Source of the DNA: Hyalella azteca
Lineage: Eukaryota > Arthropoda > Malacostraca > Amphipoda > Hyalellidae
Assembly (NCBI RefSeq): GCF_000764305.2
Contig: NW_025943925.1
Location: 202,126-266,125 of the forward strand
Direction: 5' to 3'
DNA length: 64,000 nt
Shown: piece after piece, positions 11,828 through 24,552 of the stretch
Layout: each line of letters opens with the position of its first letter
How positions within the stretch are numbered: the first letter of the stretch is position 1
Notes under the pieces: model-generated
Databases searched by the model: none
The model's input: the letters and a program-made list of their open reading frames with translations, nothing else
Told to the model about the DNA's origin: nothing
Program-made: the position numbers and the translations under genes

Positions 11828-12767
11828 TTCCGACTTATGTTTCAATTTAAGGTGAATTAATTAGATTGTTTGCAAAATTTGAGTCATCCTGCTCACCGTT
11901 AAGGGATAAACTACTGATAAACTACTGATAAACTACTGATAGTCCTTGATTTTCTAGTCCGTTGCCTACTAATTTCACCTACGTTCATTAGATGAAACAC
12001 CAACATTCCATCCATAATACTTTCATGTCATTTAGTTTTGTTAATTTTAACACAATGGATGCCTATACAAGTAGGGTCTATAAATATGTATAAAGTCATA
12101 CATCATAAGCGCGCAGTTAGTAACATTCCTGCGAAAAAAAAACTTCTCATGCCATTTATAATAATCGCTAAATCTATAAACCTCCTAATTAGCAGTTAAC
12201 AGCATCATAACCTTAACATTGCTTCAAAATTCCATGTAAAATTCTTCAAAAATCAACAAATTTTATGCAATATACGTGTAACACCCAATACACGATATAT
12301 TAAAACTACATGAGCAAAATTCTACCTAGCCTCACCGAACATCCGTGATGCATTTTATTCACAATCATTCTGTGAGGGATTTAGTCATTTATGTTAGAAA
12401 ATATCGGGTATCCTGACATTACGGAAAGTATCTGTATTGCGGACCGGAACGTACTAGGTACGAGTTATATTAGGTATTAAGGGTTAATTGTTGACTTTAC
12501 GATCTCATCCTCGTCGGAAGTCTCCTTCTGATCGATATCTTATTTGTACATACTGATTGCTGCTGCTGTAATAATTTTAAAGTATTATGTGGGAGTGTGT
12601 GACCTATCTCCTATGATGTACCAAAGCTGATGTAGATAACTACACATTCATAATGTATATAGCGTCGTCTATTTTTCCACTTTTGAGTAGCGGTTAAGTC
12701 ACCACACAGCAAGCTACCGAGACTCTGACAGGTTATTCGCGTATATTTACTCCTCTACGTATATATT
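11828..12767. other. Intergenic, no gene seen
   Basis: A short aactactgata triplet lies near 11908-11942. No exon or RNA gene was recognised. Confidence 0.4.
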
Positions 12768-13025
12768 TTGCTCTGTCGAACGCAACGTGAGAAAACTACT
12801 ACATTGGTGGCTAATGTCTACCGTGAGTCGGAACAAATCGAAAAATTTTTTACGGAAAATCAGAGAGGGGCTGATGAGCGCCTGATTCTTCCAAATTTAC
12901 ATTTTTACATTGAATTACATTTTTTGTACGACACAAAACTAGAAAAAAAGTGGGAAATTTTTGTCCAAGAGTTACAGGATGCTAACACTTCGCGTCTATT
13001 GCAGCTCCACGAGAGCAGCGTGTAG
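12768..13025 (+). CDS. Unrecognised ORF, possible LTR-element fragment
   Basis: An open frame of 85 codons encodes a charged, helical-looking protein (VYRESEQIEKFFTEN, then LHFYIELHFLYDTKLEKKWE). The sequence ctactacattggtggc at its 5' side resembles the LTR-to-primer-binding-site junction of gypsy/BEL retrotransposons, and a gag-like fragment would follow there. No gag, protease or reverse transcriptase motif is visible. It ends in a 26-bp tandem repeat. Confidence 0.25.
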   Translation: MLCRTQREKTTTLVANVYRESEQIEKFFTENQRGADERLILPNLHFYIELHFLYDTKLEKKWEIFVQELQDANTSRLLQLHESSV

Positions 13026-13145
13026 TTCAGCTGCATGTAATAAGCGTGTAGTTCAGCTGCATGTAACAAGCGTGTAGTTCAGCTGCATGTAATAAGCGTG
13101 TAGTTCAGCTGCATGTAATAAGCGTGTAGTTCAGCTGCATGTAAT
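13018..13145. repeat. 26-bp tandem repeat, 5 copies
   Basis: The unit gcgtgtagttcagctgcatg plus taataa repeats five times with almost no change. Confidence 0.95.
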
Positions 13146-13199
13146 GAGGTGCAGAAAGTATTCAAGGAGCTTCACATTCAAGAGTTGGAATCTTCGCAT

Positions 13200-13395
13200 T
13201 GAAGCCAGCTCCATATTCAGCCATCTACATATTCAGCCAGCTCCATGTTCAGCCAGCTCCATATTCAGCCAACTCCATATTCAGCCAGCTCCATATTCAG
13301 CCAGCTCCATATTCAGCCAGCTCCATATTCAGCCAGCTCCATATTCAGCCAGCTTCATATTCAGCCAGCTCGCTCCATGTTCAGCCAGCTCCATT
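13200..13395. repeat. 15-bp minisatellite (ccagctccatattcag type)
   Basis: About 12 units of a 15-base repeat. Three reading frames stay open because the period is a multiple of three; this is not protein evidence. Confidence 0.9.
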
Positions 13396-14135
13396 TCGAC
13401 AGCAACTCTTTACTCTATTCCTGCAGCGTCATCGTTATATGCTAGATATTGCAATGTCCCAGACAAGATCGTCTGAACGTACACAATAAATTTCATTTCA
13501 ACATTATCACTGCACACACGATGTTCACATTTTTAATGCCTCATCATCGTCTAGGACAAAATTTTCACGTATTTTTATTTCTCGTTCGGCATTTTCATTA
13601 CAGTTTCATTCAACCATATTTCATATAGATTCATTATTATATCTATACAACGTTACGATATCCCAATCTTCAATTGTATATTTAAATATACAATGTTCCT
13701 TCAGTCCACGAAACATCGTCATTACATGTACGATGCTCATTTACTCCATGAAGCTTCATCGTTACATGCACGATGCGCCCATATTTTGTCCATTGGACTT
13801 AATAGAGCAAAGGAGTCCATTCTGCGAGTCGCGAGGATCGATATAAACCCATAGCATTATAGTTGTACAACCTTTATTCGACAGCGCCAAGGAGCTTTGC
13901 TGCATCGCGCACATACGCGCGTCAGACAGTAATCAAAGGGAGATTTTCCTGAGGATTCGCCCATGTGTGAAATCCGCTCAAATGTCTCCTTTCGGGTGCA
14001 ATTAATTCGCCATTTGACACACCCGATGAATATCAATGGACGCCGGGGCACGCAGCCTCTGTGATCGGCGGCGCAAGAAAGCCTCTGGCAGCGGGAGAGC
14101 TTCGACGGCCAACCTTTATGCCGTCAGACGTACGG
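13396..14135. other. Intergenic, no gene seen
   Basis: Two short direct repeats (acgatgctcatttactccatg and a nearby relative) lie near 13730-13770. Sequence from 13850 to 14110 is GC-richer but no spliced ORF could be supported. Confidence 0.35.
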
Positions 14136-14235
14136 TATAAAAAGCAGTCCTTGCCAATTGTGTGATTTAAAAAATTGCGTTCAGGGCTGATCGGAATTCT
14201 GCATCCATTGGTATTGATTCACATGGATATCCGTG
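14136..14235 (+). promoter_or_regulatory. Possible TATA promoter and short first coding exon
   Basis: TATAAAAAG at 14136-14144 is followed 87 bases later by ATGGATATCCGTG and a strong gtgagtag donor (exon end 14235). A first exon encoding only four or five residues before an intron is common in arthropod cuticle and other secreted protein genes. No second exon was found in the window, so the gene remains unidentified. Confidence 0.3.
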
Positions 14236-14885
14236 GTGAGTAGGGGGCTTGGTTGATAGATGTTGTAGAGTAAAATGAATTTAAAGAATACTGATCACTA
14301 CAATATAAATAAATTAACGAAATATAGGAATTAGTAAATAATAGGAATTAGTAAATACATTCAGTGCATCGACACTCTAACGATTTTTGTGTTTTCATAG
14401 CTATACGTAGTTCCGAAATCTTTAGCATTGTATGAAATTGCGACCTGATTTGACATTGGTTTTAGTGATTGTGGTGATTGAACAATTACGATATTGATGG
14501 ACAGATTCCAGTAGCCTATCGACATTTATTAAAGCACAGGCTGTGCATCGATGTTTGCTTCCGAACGTCGTCTCGTATCATGCCAGACGAACAACGCTCC
14601 AAATTTCATTGAGAAAATCGGCTTCATAGAATGATTTTAATTCAATCATCACAATTGCGTTAATATTTTACTGAAAATTCCATTCCACCGGCTCTTTATT
14701 CAAGTCAATCGATAATGTATTTTTTTCTAGGTTGATTGCCTTAACAGTAATAACTCGATTATAAGTTAAATCACACACTAGAGGTTTTAAGCGCAAAGAC
14801 TATCTAGATTTCATAACTTGATGCCGTAGAGTCGCAGAAAGTTCCTTCTTTTTTAATTCGAAATTAAAGGAGTCGGGTGAATAGT

Positions 14886-15140
14886 CCACGCCAGGGAGGA
14901 AACCACGCCAAAGAGTAGGCCACGCCAAAGATGCGACCACGCTAAAGATGCGACCACGCCAAAGATGCGACCACGCTAAAGATGCGACCACGCTAAAGAT
15001 GCGACCACGCCAAAGAGGGGACCACGCTAAAGATGCGACCACGTCAAAGAGGGGACCACGCTAAAGATGCGACCACGTCAAAGAGGGGACCACGCCAAAG
15101 ATGCGACCACGCCAAAGAGGGAACCACGCTAAAGATGAGA
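14886..15140. repeat. 17-bp minisatellite (atgcgaccacgctaaag)
   Basis: About 14 units with variants gaggggaccacgccaaa. The ORFs on both strands in this region are products of the repeat. Looser relatives (gagaccacaccaggg, caccaaccacagctgg) follow to about 15420. Confidence 0.9.
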
Positions 15141-15420
15141 CTATGCAAAGGAGGAGACCAGGCCAGCGTGGAGACCACACCAGGGAGGATCAAAAAGAAA
15201 GAGAAGACTAAACGAACAGCACCTGAGAAACCCAGCCACACCTGGGGACACCAACCACAGCTGGAAGCACCTTCTACGACATAGGGCATCAACCGCACCT
15301 ATGGGCACCGTTGCACCAACTGCAAATAAGGTCACCTACTACGACTGAGGGCACCAATCATGCTTGGGGGTATCAACTATTCTTGGCACCATCCACACCT
15401 GACGATAAGCCTGAATTCTT

Positions 15421-16404
15421 CGGTTGTATTCCTGTTATTTCAGACATAGAAGTGTAAATTGTTTCTGGTATTACAAAAATTACTCAAAGATTAACTGGTG
15501 TATAGGGTTCAAAAGTTATTAAAACTGTTTTTACACCGAGGGGGATCAGCAGAAATTTCTGAAAGATGTGTCGGCCACCTGAAGCGTAATAATGTAGTCA
15601 GATTTCTATAATTTTTCTGTATATTACAACTTTCTGTTGCTATTGTTATTAAAACACGAGGCTGGCTCAGATTAACATTTCTGCAAAATGACGCCATCGT
15701 CGTTCAAATGGTATATAGTATATCGCTTCAATATTTGTTATATCGAAAATATTATAAAAGAGACCACTTCTGAGGTCCATTGACCTCATGCTTAATGAAA
15801 AGTTCTAAACGATGCGAAAAATTTTCTTGAATTTTTTTCCTAGAACTTAGAAAATCCTTTGTTCGTTATTTTTCCAAACAGCTTTAATTGAGATTATTAT
15901 TTTTTTATATCTTCATTTTGGTTGTTTGGTGATTTTAATATTCATTAGGGTTGGAAATCAAAATAATTATTTTGTATTTCCTTAATCTTTTGTTCAAGCG
16001 CAATTCTATACTCCCAATAAATTATGTATTTGGCTTATGAGCTCTAATCAAATAGCTGGAAGTAACACTATCAAATATTACAACATTAAACAGCTGACTC
16101 GTACCGAAGAAGGGACAATATATTTTCGATTTATTGTAGGCCGTTACATAAATAAGATTGAACACCTGTGCCTTAAATTTGATTATTCAAACATTTCAGT
16201 TGACTTCTTCCCTTGAAAATAAATACAATCAAGCATTCAGAGAACTTTACATTTTCCGGGCTAGTGGACTTAGAAAACGTAATCAGTTATTTGTGTCGTT
16301 TTACTTATAGGGGTATCTGTTACTTGATGGTCTTGTCCGAAGTTCCGAACTGCTTGCGGAGGTAGCGTAGCAGGCTAGCAGCAACACTCTCAACAGTCTC
16401 AAGA
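15421..16404. other. Upstream region of CSN5
   Basis: No other gene is seen. No convincing TATA box precedes the CSN5 start; a 5' UTR presumably lies just upstream of 16405. Confidence 0.4.
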
Positions 16405-19400
16405 ATGGCGAGCGGCATGAGCCAGACCAGTATTGCTCAGAAAAATTGGGAGTTAACCAATAATATTGCATCTGTCAATACTCTCGATGAAATATATCAG
16501 TATGATCCGAAGCAGCAGCAAGAAATTTTAGATGCCAAGCCGTGGGACAAAGAGTGAGTACAATTTCAAATACCTGGCAGACTGACCTGTCCACACTCCA
16601 CATCAAACTTAAGATCAATTTCCCCAATGTTTCAAAAATGTAATTATTAAGGACATATCTGAAGATCTTTGGCAACACATTAACATCAAATAATCAATCT
16701 ATGTCTTCTGAATTCTGAGGACAAAGACCTTGCTAACTGGCAAAGTGGCAAGTTCAAAGTTGGCCACCATTATTTATGGTAACAGTACACAACTGATTAG
16801 GTAGCCTAGGCAAAATCTACCATTACTGAGATGTAAATTTCAGTGCTAGTGTCACTGTGTCAGTAGTGTGTGTATGGAATATGGACAGTTTCAACTTTAC
16901 AGCACTCCTGCCACAGTCTTGTGGCCCTTGCCCAAATTTTTTATAAAAATGAAAAAAAAAAATAATTTATGCATGCAATTTTTAAATATCATGATCTCCC
17001 ATAAAACCAGAAATTTTTTTGCCTAATTTTTACAGTGCTGCTGAAATTTTATGGCTTGCAAAGTCCAAAGTAGGTACATCCTATTCCTACCTAGGCTAGT
17101 ATCAAATCAGGGTTTTTTAGAATTGGGGGCAAACGTGGTATATTCCGACATATTAAGGACATAGCAAAAAATGAATGGCTATAAAAAAAATCACTGTATG
17201 TGCAACTCAAGTTCTGTTTGCTTTATGTCACTCTCGTCTCTCAAAACACCGCACTATGTGCCAGCAACAATGAAATGTCACAAACTGTTGCCATATTTAT
17301 TTAAAAGCTTTTAGAATGCAAACCTACCAAATCCATATATTCCAACGCTGTGTGTGACTAATTTTGGCATTTTGTGAGACTAATTCCGGCATTTTGTGAG
17401 ACTAATTCCGGCAGCTCTTCAAACTCTTTTAATTTGTAATTCCGGTGCCCTGTGTTGCAATTCCGATGCCCTGTGTGAGCTGTTATCAGGATACAACACA
17501 GCTCAGAACTAGCTTAATTAAAAATTTTAATTTTTTAATTAAGCTTTTAATTAAAAGCTATTAAGCTTTTAATTAGGAAAATTTTAATATTTGGACACAG
17601 CTTGGAACGAGCTGTGTGTGTCTTATTCCAAGCGGTTTTGGAATTAGTTTTTATATGTCTAAAACTGTTGCTCAACTTAATCATCTATTAATTTATTTAC
17701 CACTTGAAATCAGCAAATACAAGTATACTTAAAGGATTCCTAATATATTCACAGACTTATTTAAAAGTCTCAAACCATAATATTCTTTCTACACAAACAG
17801 TTTATCACTTTTTGGTAGAGCAAGGTCAACTATCAACTTTGACACGTTTTTTGATGTTCTCACTGGGTGACGTGCACTGTCTCTCTTTGGATCTCAACAT
17901 TTTCCCGCCAGATGGCCCAGACCTAGTGTTTTGGCAATAGTATGGCGCGCAATAGTATGACGTCACTATTTCAACCATCAATGAATGCATGGAACTAAGA
18001 CAAAGCTTAATATAAAGGAAGAAAGTTGAGAAGTGTCAGAATTACACACGATGTCGGAATATACCGCGTTTACTCTGGTTCATTTTTATTTCCCTTGTTT
18101 TGTTGTTTATTCAAGATTTAAATCAATATCTTTTGTATGTATGCTATGATGATGCTGGTATGAGTGCCGGCTGCCGGGCACACTTACCACTGCCGCATAG
18201 TGACGGTAAACCAGAGATTTTTTAGAATCAATTCATTTTTACAAAACTTATCTTTAACATACTTCTTGTTGTTTGTTTGTTTGTCTGTCTGCTACAAATC
18301 TTATAATTGATATTTAACATATTTCTAACCTTTCCCATCAATCTGAAATTTTGTACACTTGCGTAAAGTTGGAGGCAATGTTTGAATCAATTGACAGAAT
18401 ATATAATTTTAAAAATTTACCAATTTTTTTAATTAAAAAATTGAAAAAAGTAATTTTGTCTTCCACAAATCTTATAATTGATATTCAACACAATTCTACC
18501 TGTCCAATCAATCTGAAATTTTCCACACTTACGCTAGTTGTGTAAAGTTGGAGGCAATGTATAAATCAATTTGCAGAATAAATAAATAATTTTGAAAAAT
18601 TGAATTTTTTTTATTTTAAAAATAAAATTTAACAACTAATTTTTGTAATATTTGATAATAAAATTAGAAGTTCATTGTACATGTGTAACATCAGAGACAC
18701 TGGATTCTTTAGAAGTGTTGTCTTTAAAAAGTAATTTTTAAATGCATATTATTAATTTCCTCATATACTCAAGATTTAAACTAATTTCTTACATATGATA
18801 ATGCTGGTAGGTATCCCTGATACTTTGCTGGTCTGCTTATAGGACTCAAAATTGAACTTACAAAGAGTATATAAAACTACTACGGTATGCCTTGCCACTT
18901 GGCCAAAGTAACAAAATTTCCTTGCATTTGGAATCTCATGTCCCAATAATGCACTTTTAATAATAATTTGACCTGTCTCAGGAAGATCTACTGTCAAAGG
19001 GGTAATAGGGGACAATGTTTTTCATTAATAACTTCTTACAGTGAAACATTTCATAAACAAGTTTGGGCTCATTTCAAAGGTCTTTGTGAGGGCTATTGTA
19101 TGGCATCTCCAAAAAATTCCATATGCTATTTGTAAGGTGCCAGATGCAAAAGAAAAAAATAGATTGTAAAAATGTTTAACTTTTGTGTTTTGTCACTATT
19201 TTTAGTTTTGCAATATTTTTATTTGTTTAGCTGCTACATTTATATGAAATTGGGACAACTATCTCAATTTACCCCACCTGTCCCTTGTTACCCCATTTGA
19301 CAGTATTGATTTGTTCAAAAATATTTTCATCATGTCAAATTAATGATGACTTTTCATCAAGATTCACATTGTTTTGATTATTCAACTCATTAAATGTTTT

Positions 19401-22400
19401 ACTAAATAGAAAATATTTGCTTTTTTGCAGCCCATATTTCTTCAAGTCCATCAAGATTTCAGCTCTGGCTCTCTTGAAAATGGTCATGCATGCTCGATCA
19501 GGTGGCAATTTGGAGGTGAGTTTCAAGTTTTTCCTTAATTTTACATCTGTTTGTATTATTAGTACTTTTTAGTTCAGTTTAGTGAAGTTTAGTTTATTTT
19601 AGTAAAGTTACTTTTTAAATTTTTAAAAAAGTACTACTAACTACTTGATAAATTTTTAGTACTTGCAGTTACTAGTAGGTACTTTTTTTAAATGATTTCA
19701 AAATCAAATGTTGTGTTTTCACTGCCATTTTAGCAATGGCAGTGAACAATGGCTCTTGAACACTGTTGTCATGCCTCAAACCCTTCATTATTTCAAATAG
19801 TGTACCTAGAGTTATGTTTTCCTTTGCCAAGAATATACTATGTGAAGCAAGTGTGAATTAAGCTAAAGGACATTTTTTGCTGTCTCCTTCTGCTATGATG
19901 CATATTAACCTCCACTATGCTGCAATTATTGACCTTGATGTATAATTTGGCACTTCATTCCTATGCTCCCTATATCTTCTCATGTCTAAACTTTGTAAAT
20001 TGAAGAATAAACTGCATACATCCTATCCAAAACATTCCCAGTTTCCCTAATGAGCAAAATTTATTATGCAAATTATGTTTCAATACTTGGTGCTTGCTAA
20101 ATATTGGTGCTAATATTCACTAATAATTTTATATTCTCCACACATCAATTCAGCTGTTCGAATAAAGTTTTCAATTATCTTTAATTAGCTTGATAAAGAA
20201 TTTCACTGCAAGAACTAAAGCTTTGTATAGAGTTTCAACAGTTTTTCAAGTTTTCTAAAAACTTCCTTTTCAATTACACTTAGGCGTCGAATAATGATTC
20301 TGGATAAAAAAGACACGATCGCAGTTCTGAAATAAAAATCCATATATTCTAACGTTTCGGCTATCTACACTTTAGCCATCATCAGAGTAAATAAGATGAT
20401 TCAAGTGGTGTATCCGAGATATGAGGCATTACAGCCATCAATGGGGCACACGAAACGATACACAACACGAGCCCTTGTGGAACTGGTTTTTCGGGGTCTT
20501 GTAGAGAATGCAGATGAAAGTTGAACTGTTGAAACTCTATATAAAAATAAAGTCCGATTTATTATTTCTGAACTAAAGCTTTGACTAAATCATCCTGTGG
20601 AGACTGAGAATTCAACTTTTAGTGGATGGTAAAGCCAGAATGCTTTTAATGGCCAGATATTGTTGAATTCATGTTCATGTATGAATACTCATGCCTAATA
20701 CTAAATATTATTTCTCATCCCCTAACCAGGTGATGGGAATGATGCTGGGCAAGGTTGATGGTGCTACCATGATTGTGATGGATGTTTTTGCTCTTCCCGT
20801 GGAAGGCACCGAGACTCGTGTCAATGCACAAAGTCAAGCCTACGAATACATGAGCACCTACGTCAATGCAGCTAAACAGGTTATCATAAGTTGTGTATCA
20901 TGTGCATTTATCCATTGACATGAAATTATATTCAAATTTATTTCATATGCTGGCAATTTTTCTTTATAAAATTGCACTAAAATGTTTAGAATGATTTACC
21001 TTTTTATTAGAATTTTAAAAAAATTTTGACAGAAATTAGCTGCAAAGGTAAATGGTTTACTTGTTTACTGGTTTAGGTAAATTTTTCACTTGTGAAAGAG
21101 ATGCCAACCTTTATGAAATTTGTTAAACCCTTGATGCACTCGAGATCATTCTAGCTCTCCACTTGATTTAATCTCAGATGAATTTAATTTTTTTATCCCA
21201 GGTCGGTCGTCAGGAGAATGTGATAGGCTGGTATCACAGCCACCCTGGCTATGGTTGTTGGCTGTCAGGTATTGATGTTAGCACTCAGCTGCTAAACCAA
21301 AGCTATCAAGAACCCTTTGTAGCCATTGTCATTGATCCCATCAGAACCATGAGTTCTGGTAAAGTCAACATTGGAGCTTTCCGTACATATCCCAAGGTGA
21401 GCTATTTATGCTTCTGATTAAAATATTTTAAAAACTCGTAATTATAACCTGTATATATTCAGTGTTGAAAATACTAATTCATATTGGTTGAGGAATTTGA
21501 TAGAATTTTAGGCATTGGCATTCATGTTTATGAAGGGCATTGAAATATTAAAATTCTTACTCGTCCCAACTCATCCAGATAATTTTCATGATTCAATTGG
21601 TTGAATTTATACTCATGCCAAAATGAAATATACGTATCAGTGTTTCTATCATGATGCAAAACTATCCATAAAATTATTCATGAAAGTTGAAATTAGGTAT
21701 TGATGAAAGTACCTATACGATCATTATCAAATATGCAGGGCTACAAGCCTCCTGATGATGGGCCGTCCGAGTATCAGACCATCCCGCTGCACAAAATAGA
21801 AGACTTTGGCGTACACTGTAACCAGTACTACTCGCTGGAAGTCAACTACTTCAAGTCTGCGCTTGACAAGCGTCTGCTGGACTCACTCTGGAATAAATAT
21901 TGGGTCAATACCCTCAGCTCTTCATCTCTGCTCACGGTATGTTGTTGGAAATAATTAATACTTGTATTTTTTAGAAATCAGTGCACCAATATTTTTCTTG
22001 TGCCAGTTGACTCATCTTTTTCCAGATCTGTGATTGCCTTATATGGTTATGTACCGAAATTTCTCATTTCGAGCCTAATTTTCATAAGGCTAAGTTCAAC
22101 TCAAACAGCCATGCTATTTTATATAGCTATTTTAAATAGCATATAGCAGTGAGTTGCGAGTTCGAGACCGCAAAATGTTGTGAATGTTCTGCGATGTTAA
22201 GAATCAGCGAACGGCCTACAGTGCCAGAAATGGCTATACGACCACCCAGTTTTCTCCAAATATTTTTTCTTACACAAAAAATTATGGGATTCTAATTACA
22301 CGAGGTTAAACTATGTTTAAAAACGGTTCCAACTCTATGCAAAAAAATAATTTTCTCAAAATATATGAGAAGAAATTATGAAAATTAGAAAAACCTAGGT

Positions 22401-24552
22401 GGAAATGGTTATAAGACCAGGATAGGTTCTTCTCCACTTTGGTATCTTTCTGTAATATTTTTACTTTAAAAAGTACAGCAATATAAATAATATCTTGATT
22501 TTTGTCATTTAGGGCCTTTCTGGTGTAGTTCAGTGTCCTCATTTATATTTTTTGAAGTAAAAAATATACCAAATGGGACAAGACTCACTGAGGCCGAGAA
22601 GGCGCAGATTTTCGGCTTTGTGAAATGCAGTAGAAGCCAATGGGACATCGCAATGGGAATAAAACGCTCAAAACCCATTGCACAATCATTTTTTTGCTAA
22701 TCTGGACGCCTACAGGTAAAAAAAGCACACTGGACCAACCCCAAAATTAACCGACAGGGATCTTAGGAGACTGCTTTCTGAGGCTTCTAAAATTTGCGCT
22801 ACCTGTACTTCTATAAATTGGCCACTGGAGTTAATGTGACAGCACGACGCATCCATTAGACATTGCATGACTCGAAGAAATTCAAATACATGACGAGGAA
22901 AAATGCCCCTGTGCTCCAACAAAAGTATATTATCAACCAACAAAAATTTGCTGAAAAAAATTCGCTTATTGGTAAAGGGATGGCACAAGATTATCTTCAG
23001 TGGTGTAAAAAGTTCAATCTTTATGGTCCAGATTGATGGCCATGCTATTGGCACCACTGGACCGTAAGCCTGAATTTTTTTCCACGCGGCAATCTTGTGG
23101 TTGTTCGGTCATGGTTTGGAGGGTGTTTAGCCAAAAAGGAAAATCAACTCTCTATTTTACATGGGAGACAAGATTCCGTGGCTACAAGCACACGCTGTTT
23201 TACCAACTTCTCCCTTTTGCCGCTGAGAAACATGAGGGATTATATGTTTTCCAACAAGACAATGCTTCGATTCACACCTCAAAAGCAACAAACATGTGGT
23301 CCCTAGAGCAGAATATTACTCTGTTTGCCGTGGCCGGCGCTTAGTCCTGACCTCAACCCCATTGAAAACTTATGGGGCATCATGGCGAGGGATGTTTACC
23401 AAAATGAGCGCCAGTTTCAATCTGTGAGTGACCTGAGCACGGCTATCCTTCGTTCTTGGGATACAATTTCTCAAAAGACACTGGATTATATGGTAAATAG
23501 CGTGGGGCGAAGATGCATTGAGGTAATTATGGCGAAAGGAGGTGAGATTGCCTATTAAAACGAGTGTATGTGATCCACAAACGGAAAAACATATCTTGGT
23601 CTTATAACCATTTCCACCTAGGTTTTTTTCATTTTCATAATTTCTTCTCATATATTTTGAGAAAATTATTTTTATCGCATAGCGTTGGAACCGTTTTTAA
23701 ACGTAGTTTAACCTCGTAAAATTAGAATCCCATAATTTTTTGTGCAAGAAAAAATATTTGGAGAAAAGTGGGTGGTCGTATAGCCATTTCCGGCACTGTA
23801 ATAAACGCTGAAACCGCTATTATTATTTTAAAAAAATCACATCCAACGCAATTTGGAAGAAAGGCAGGGCGTGCCTAGTTTAAATGCTGCCTACAGTTCT
23901 TATCCATTGGAAATTGTGAATAGATAGGTATTTCTTTATTATTCTGCCCTTTGCCTGTAAATTTAGGTTTTAACTTCTGTTTTTTTTTATTATGACTCCA
24001 AACTTCATTAATTTTCTGACTGTATTTGTGTTCTAGATTTATCGAACTGACGATAGAGCTGGTCTCCGAAACGTTTTCAATAGAGAAATGCTGAATTTTT
24101 GTGGAGTTTTCTTCTCTTTTAAATTTCTAGTGAATCTGCGATTTGAGCAATCTAGTGACATTATTATTTTATATATCTATCATTTGCCTCCTAACTTGTA
24201 CCTTCACTACTGCCATCATCTGTATCTGATAAAGTTTATTCTCCACCAGAACGCCGAGTACACGACTCAGCAGATCGTGGACCTCAGCGACAAGTTAGAG
24301 ACATCCGAGCCCGTGAGCTGCCGGGCGCTTATCGGCCAAGTGGACGCTGGCGATCGTAAAGGAGAAGACAAGCTCAGTCGTGTGACGCGGGATTCCTGCA
24401 AGACAACCATGGAGGTCTTGCACGGACTTATGGCGCAGGTTATCAAGGATAGAATCTTCAATCAAGTCCTCAAGGTCAATCCCTGCGCCACTGAAGCTGA
24501 TCCTAAAAGCATGGATGATGTCCCTATGGAGGAAAAATCTGCTCAGACTTGA
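16405..24552 (+). CDS. CSN5: COP9 signalosome subunit 5 (JAMM deneddylase)
   Basis: CSN5 is the catalytic subunit of the COP9 signalosome and removes NEDD8 from cullins, thereby regulating cullin-RING ubiquitin ligases. Coding exons are 16405-16553, 19431-19515, 20730-20879, 21202-21396, 21739-21936 and 24250-24552, all with AG acceptors and GT donors and with matching phases. They give 359 aa, slightly longer than the human protein of about 334. The MPN+ domain shows E78 (GGNLEVMGMMLG) and H140, H142, S150 and D153 in [16 protein letters not shown], so the zinc-binding and catalytic set is complete. Conserved landmarks such as [14 protein letters not shown] and [16 protein letters not shown] are present. 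The C-terminal tail after VIKDRIFNQ is extended and acidic. Intron 3 begins gttatc, a weak donor. Introns 1 and 5 host transposons, but the coding sequence is intact. Confidence 0.97.
17125..18076 (+). mobile_element. TIR element of the GGGTAAACGCGG family, copy A (CSN5 intron 1)
   Basis: The left end, gggggcaaacgtggtatattc, and the right end, gaatataccgcgtttactct, are inverted copies. Internal segments match the copies at 29633, 31289 and 32508. It has no transposase and is probably a non-autonomous DNA element. Its ends are the most decayed of the set. Confidence 0.8.
18989..19305. mobile_element. 317-bp MITE with ctgtcaaatggggtaa-type ends (CSN5 intron 1)
   Basis: The left end, tactgtcaaaggggtaatag, is the inverse of the right end, ttaccccatttgacagta, and TA occurs at both outer edges. 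A relative lies at 58450-58690, and part of the interior (catgaaacatttcataaa) recurs near 32240. Confidence 0.8.
20354..20385 (-). ncRNA. Hammerhead-like core in CSN5 intron 2
   Basis: The minus strand reads CTGATGA, T, GGCTA, a 9-base loop, TAGCC, GAAAC. That is the CUGANGA / stem II / GAAA order of a hammerhead ribozyme. The wording aacgtttcggct...atcatcag is typical of Penelope-like retroelement ends. Stem I and III pairing was not found. Confidence 0.45.
22219..23798 (+). mobile_element. Tc1-like transposon with about 205-bp TIRs
   Basis: The ends cagtgccagaaatggctata and tatagccatttccggcactg are inverted. The inverted repeats extend over about 205 bases (22219-22425 and 23598-23798). 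TA duplicates flank the element at 22217-22218 and 23799-23800. It carries a decayed transposase. Confidence 0.95.
22573..23558 (+). pseudogene. Decayed Tc1-type transposase
   Basis: The N-terminal helix-turn-helix region begins near 22573 ([11 protein letters not shown] in a shifted frame). A segment [18 protein letters not shown] lies near 23065, the second catalytic region [14 protein letters not shown] near 23255, and the C-terminal [20 protein letters not shown] near 23340. Several frameshifts and stops separate these pieces. Where the family has its first catalytic aspartate (SDEKKFN-like), this copy reads SGVKKFN, so that residue is lost. It is inactive. Confidence 0.9.
24047..24072 (+). 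ncRNA. Weak hammerhead-like core in CSN5 intron 5
   Basis: CTGACGA is followed by a possible short GAG/CTC stem and CGAAACG, again in the CUGANGA...GAAA order. The stem is poorer than in the other two sites. It lies about 180 bases before CSN5 exon 6. Confidence 0.25.

Larger units (their letters stand above)
22139..23837 (+). repeat. SINE fragment split by a Tc1 element (CSN5 intron 5)
   Basis: 22139-22216 matches the 3' half of the tRNA-like SINE seen at 42085 and 63201 (gagttgcgagttcgagaccg, then gttctgcgatgttaagaatc). After the Tc1 insertion the SINE resumes at 23799 with taataaacgctgaaaccgct. The 5' tRNA-like part is missing or unrecognisable. Confidence 0.85.
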
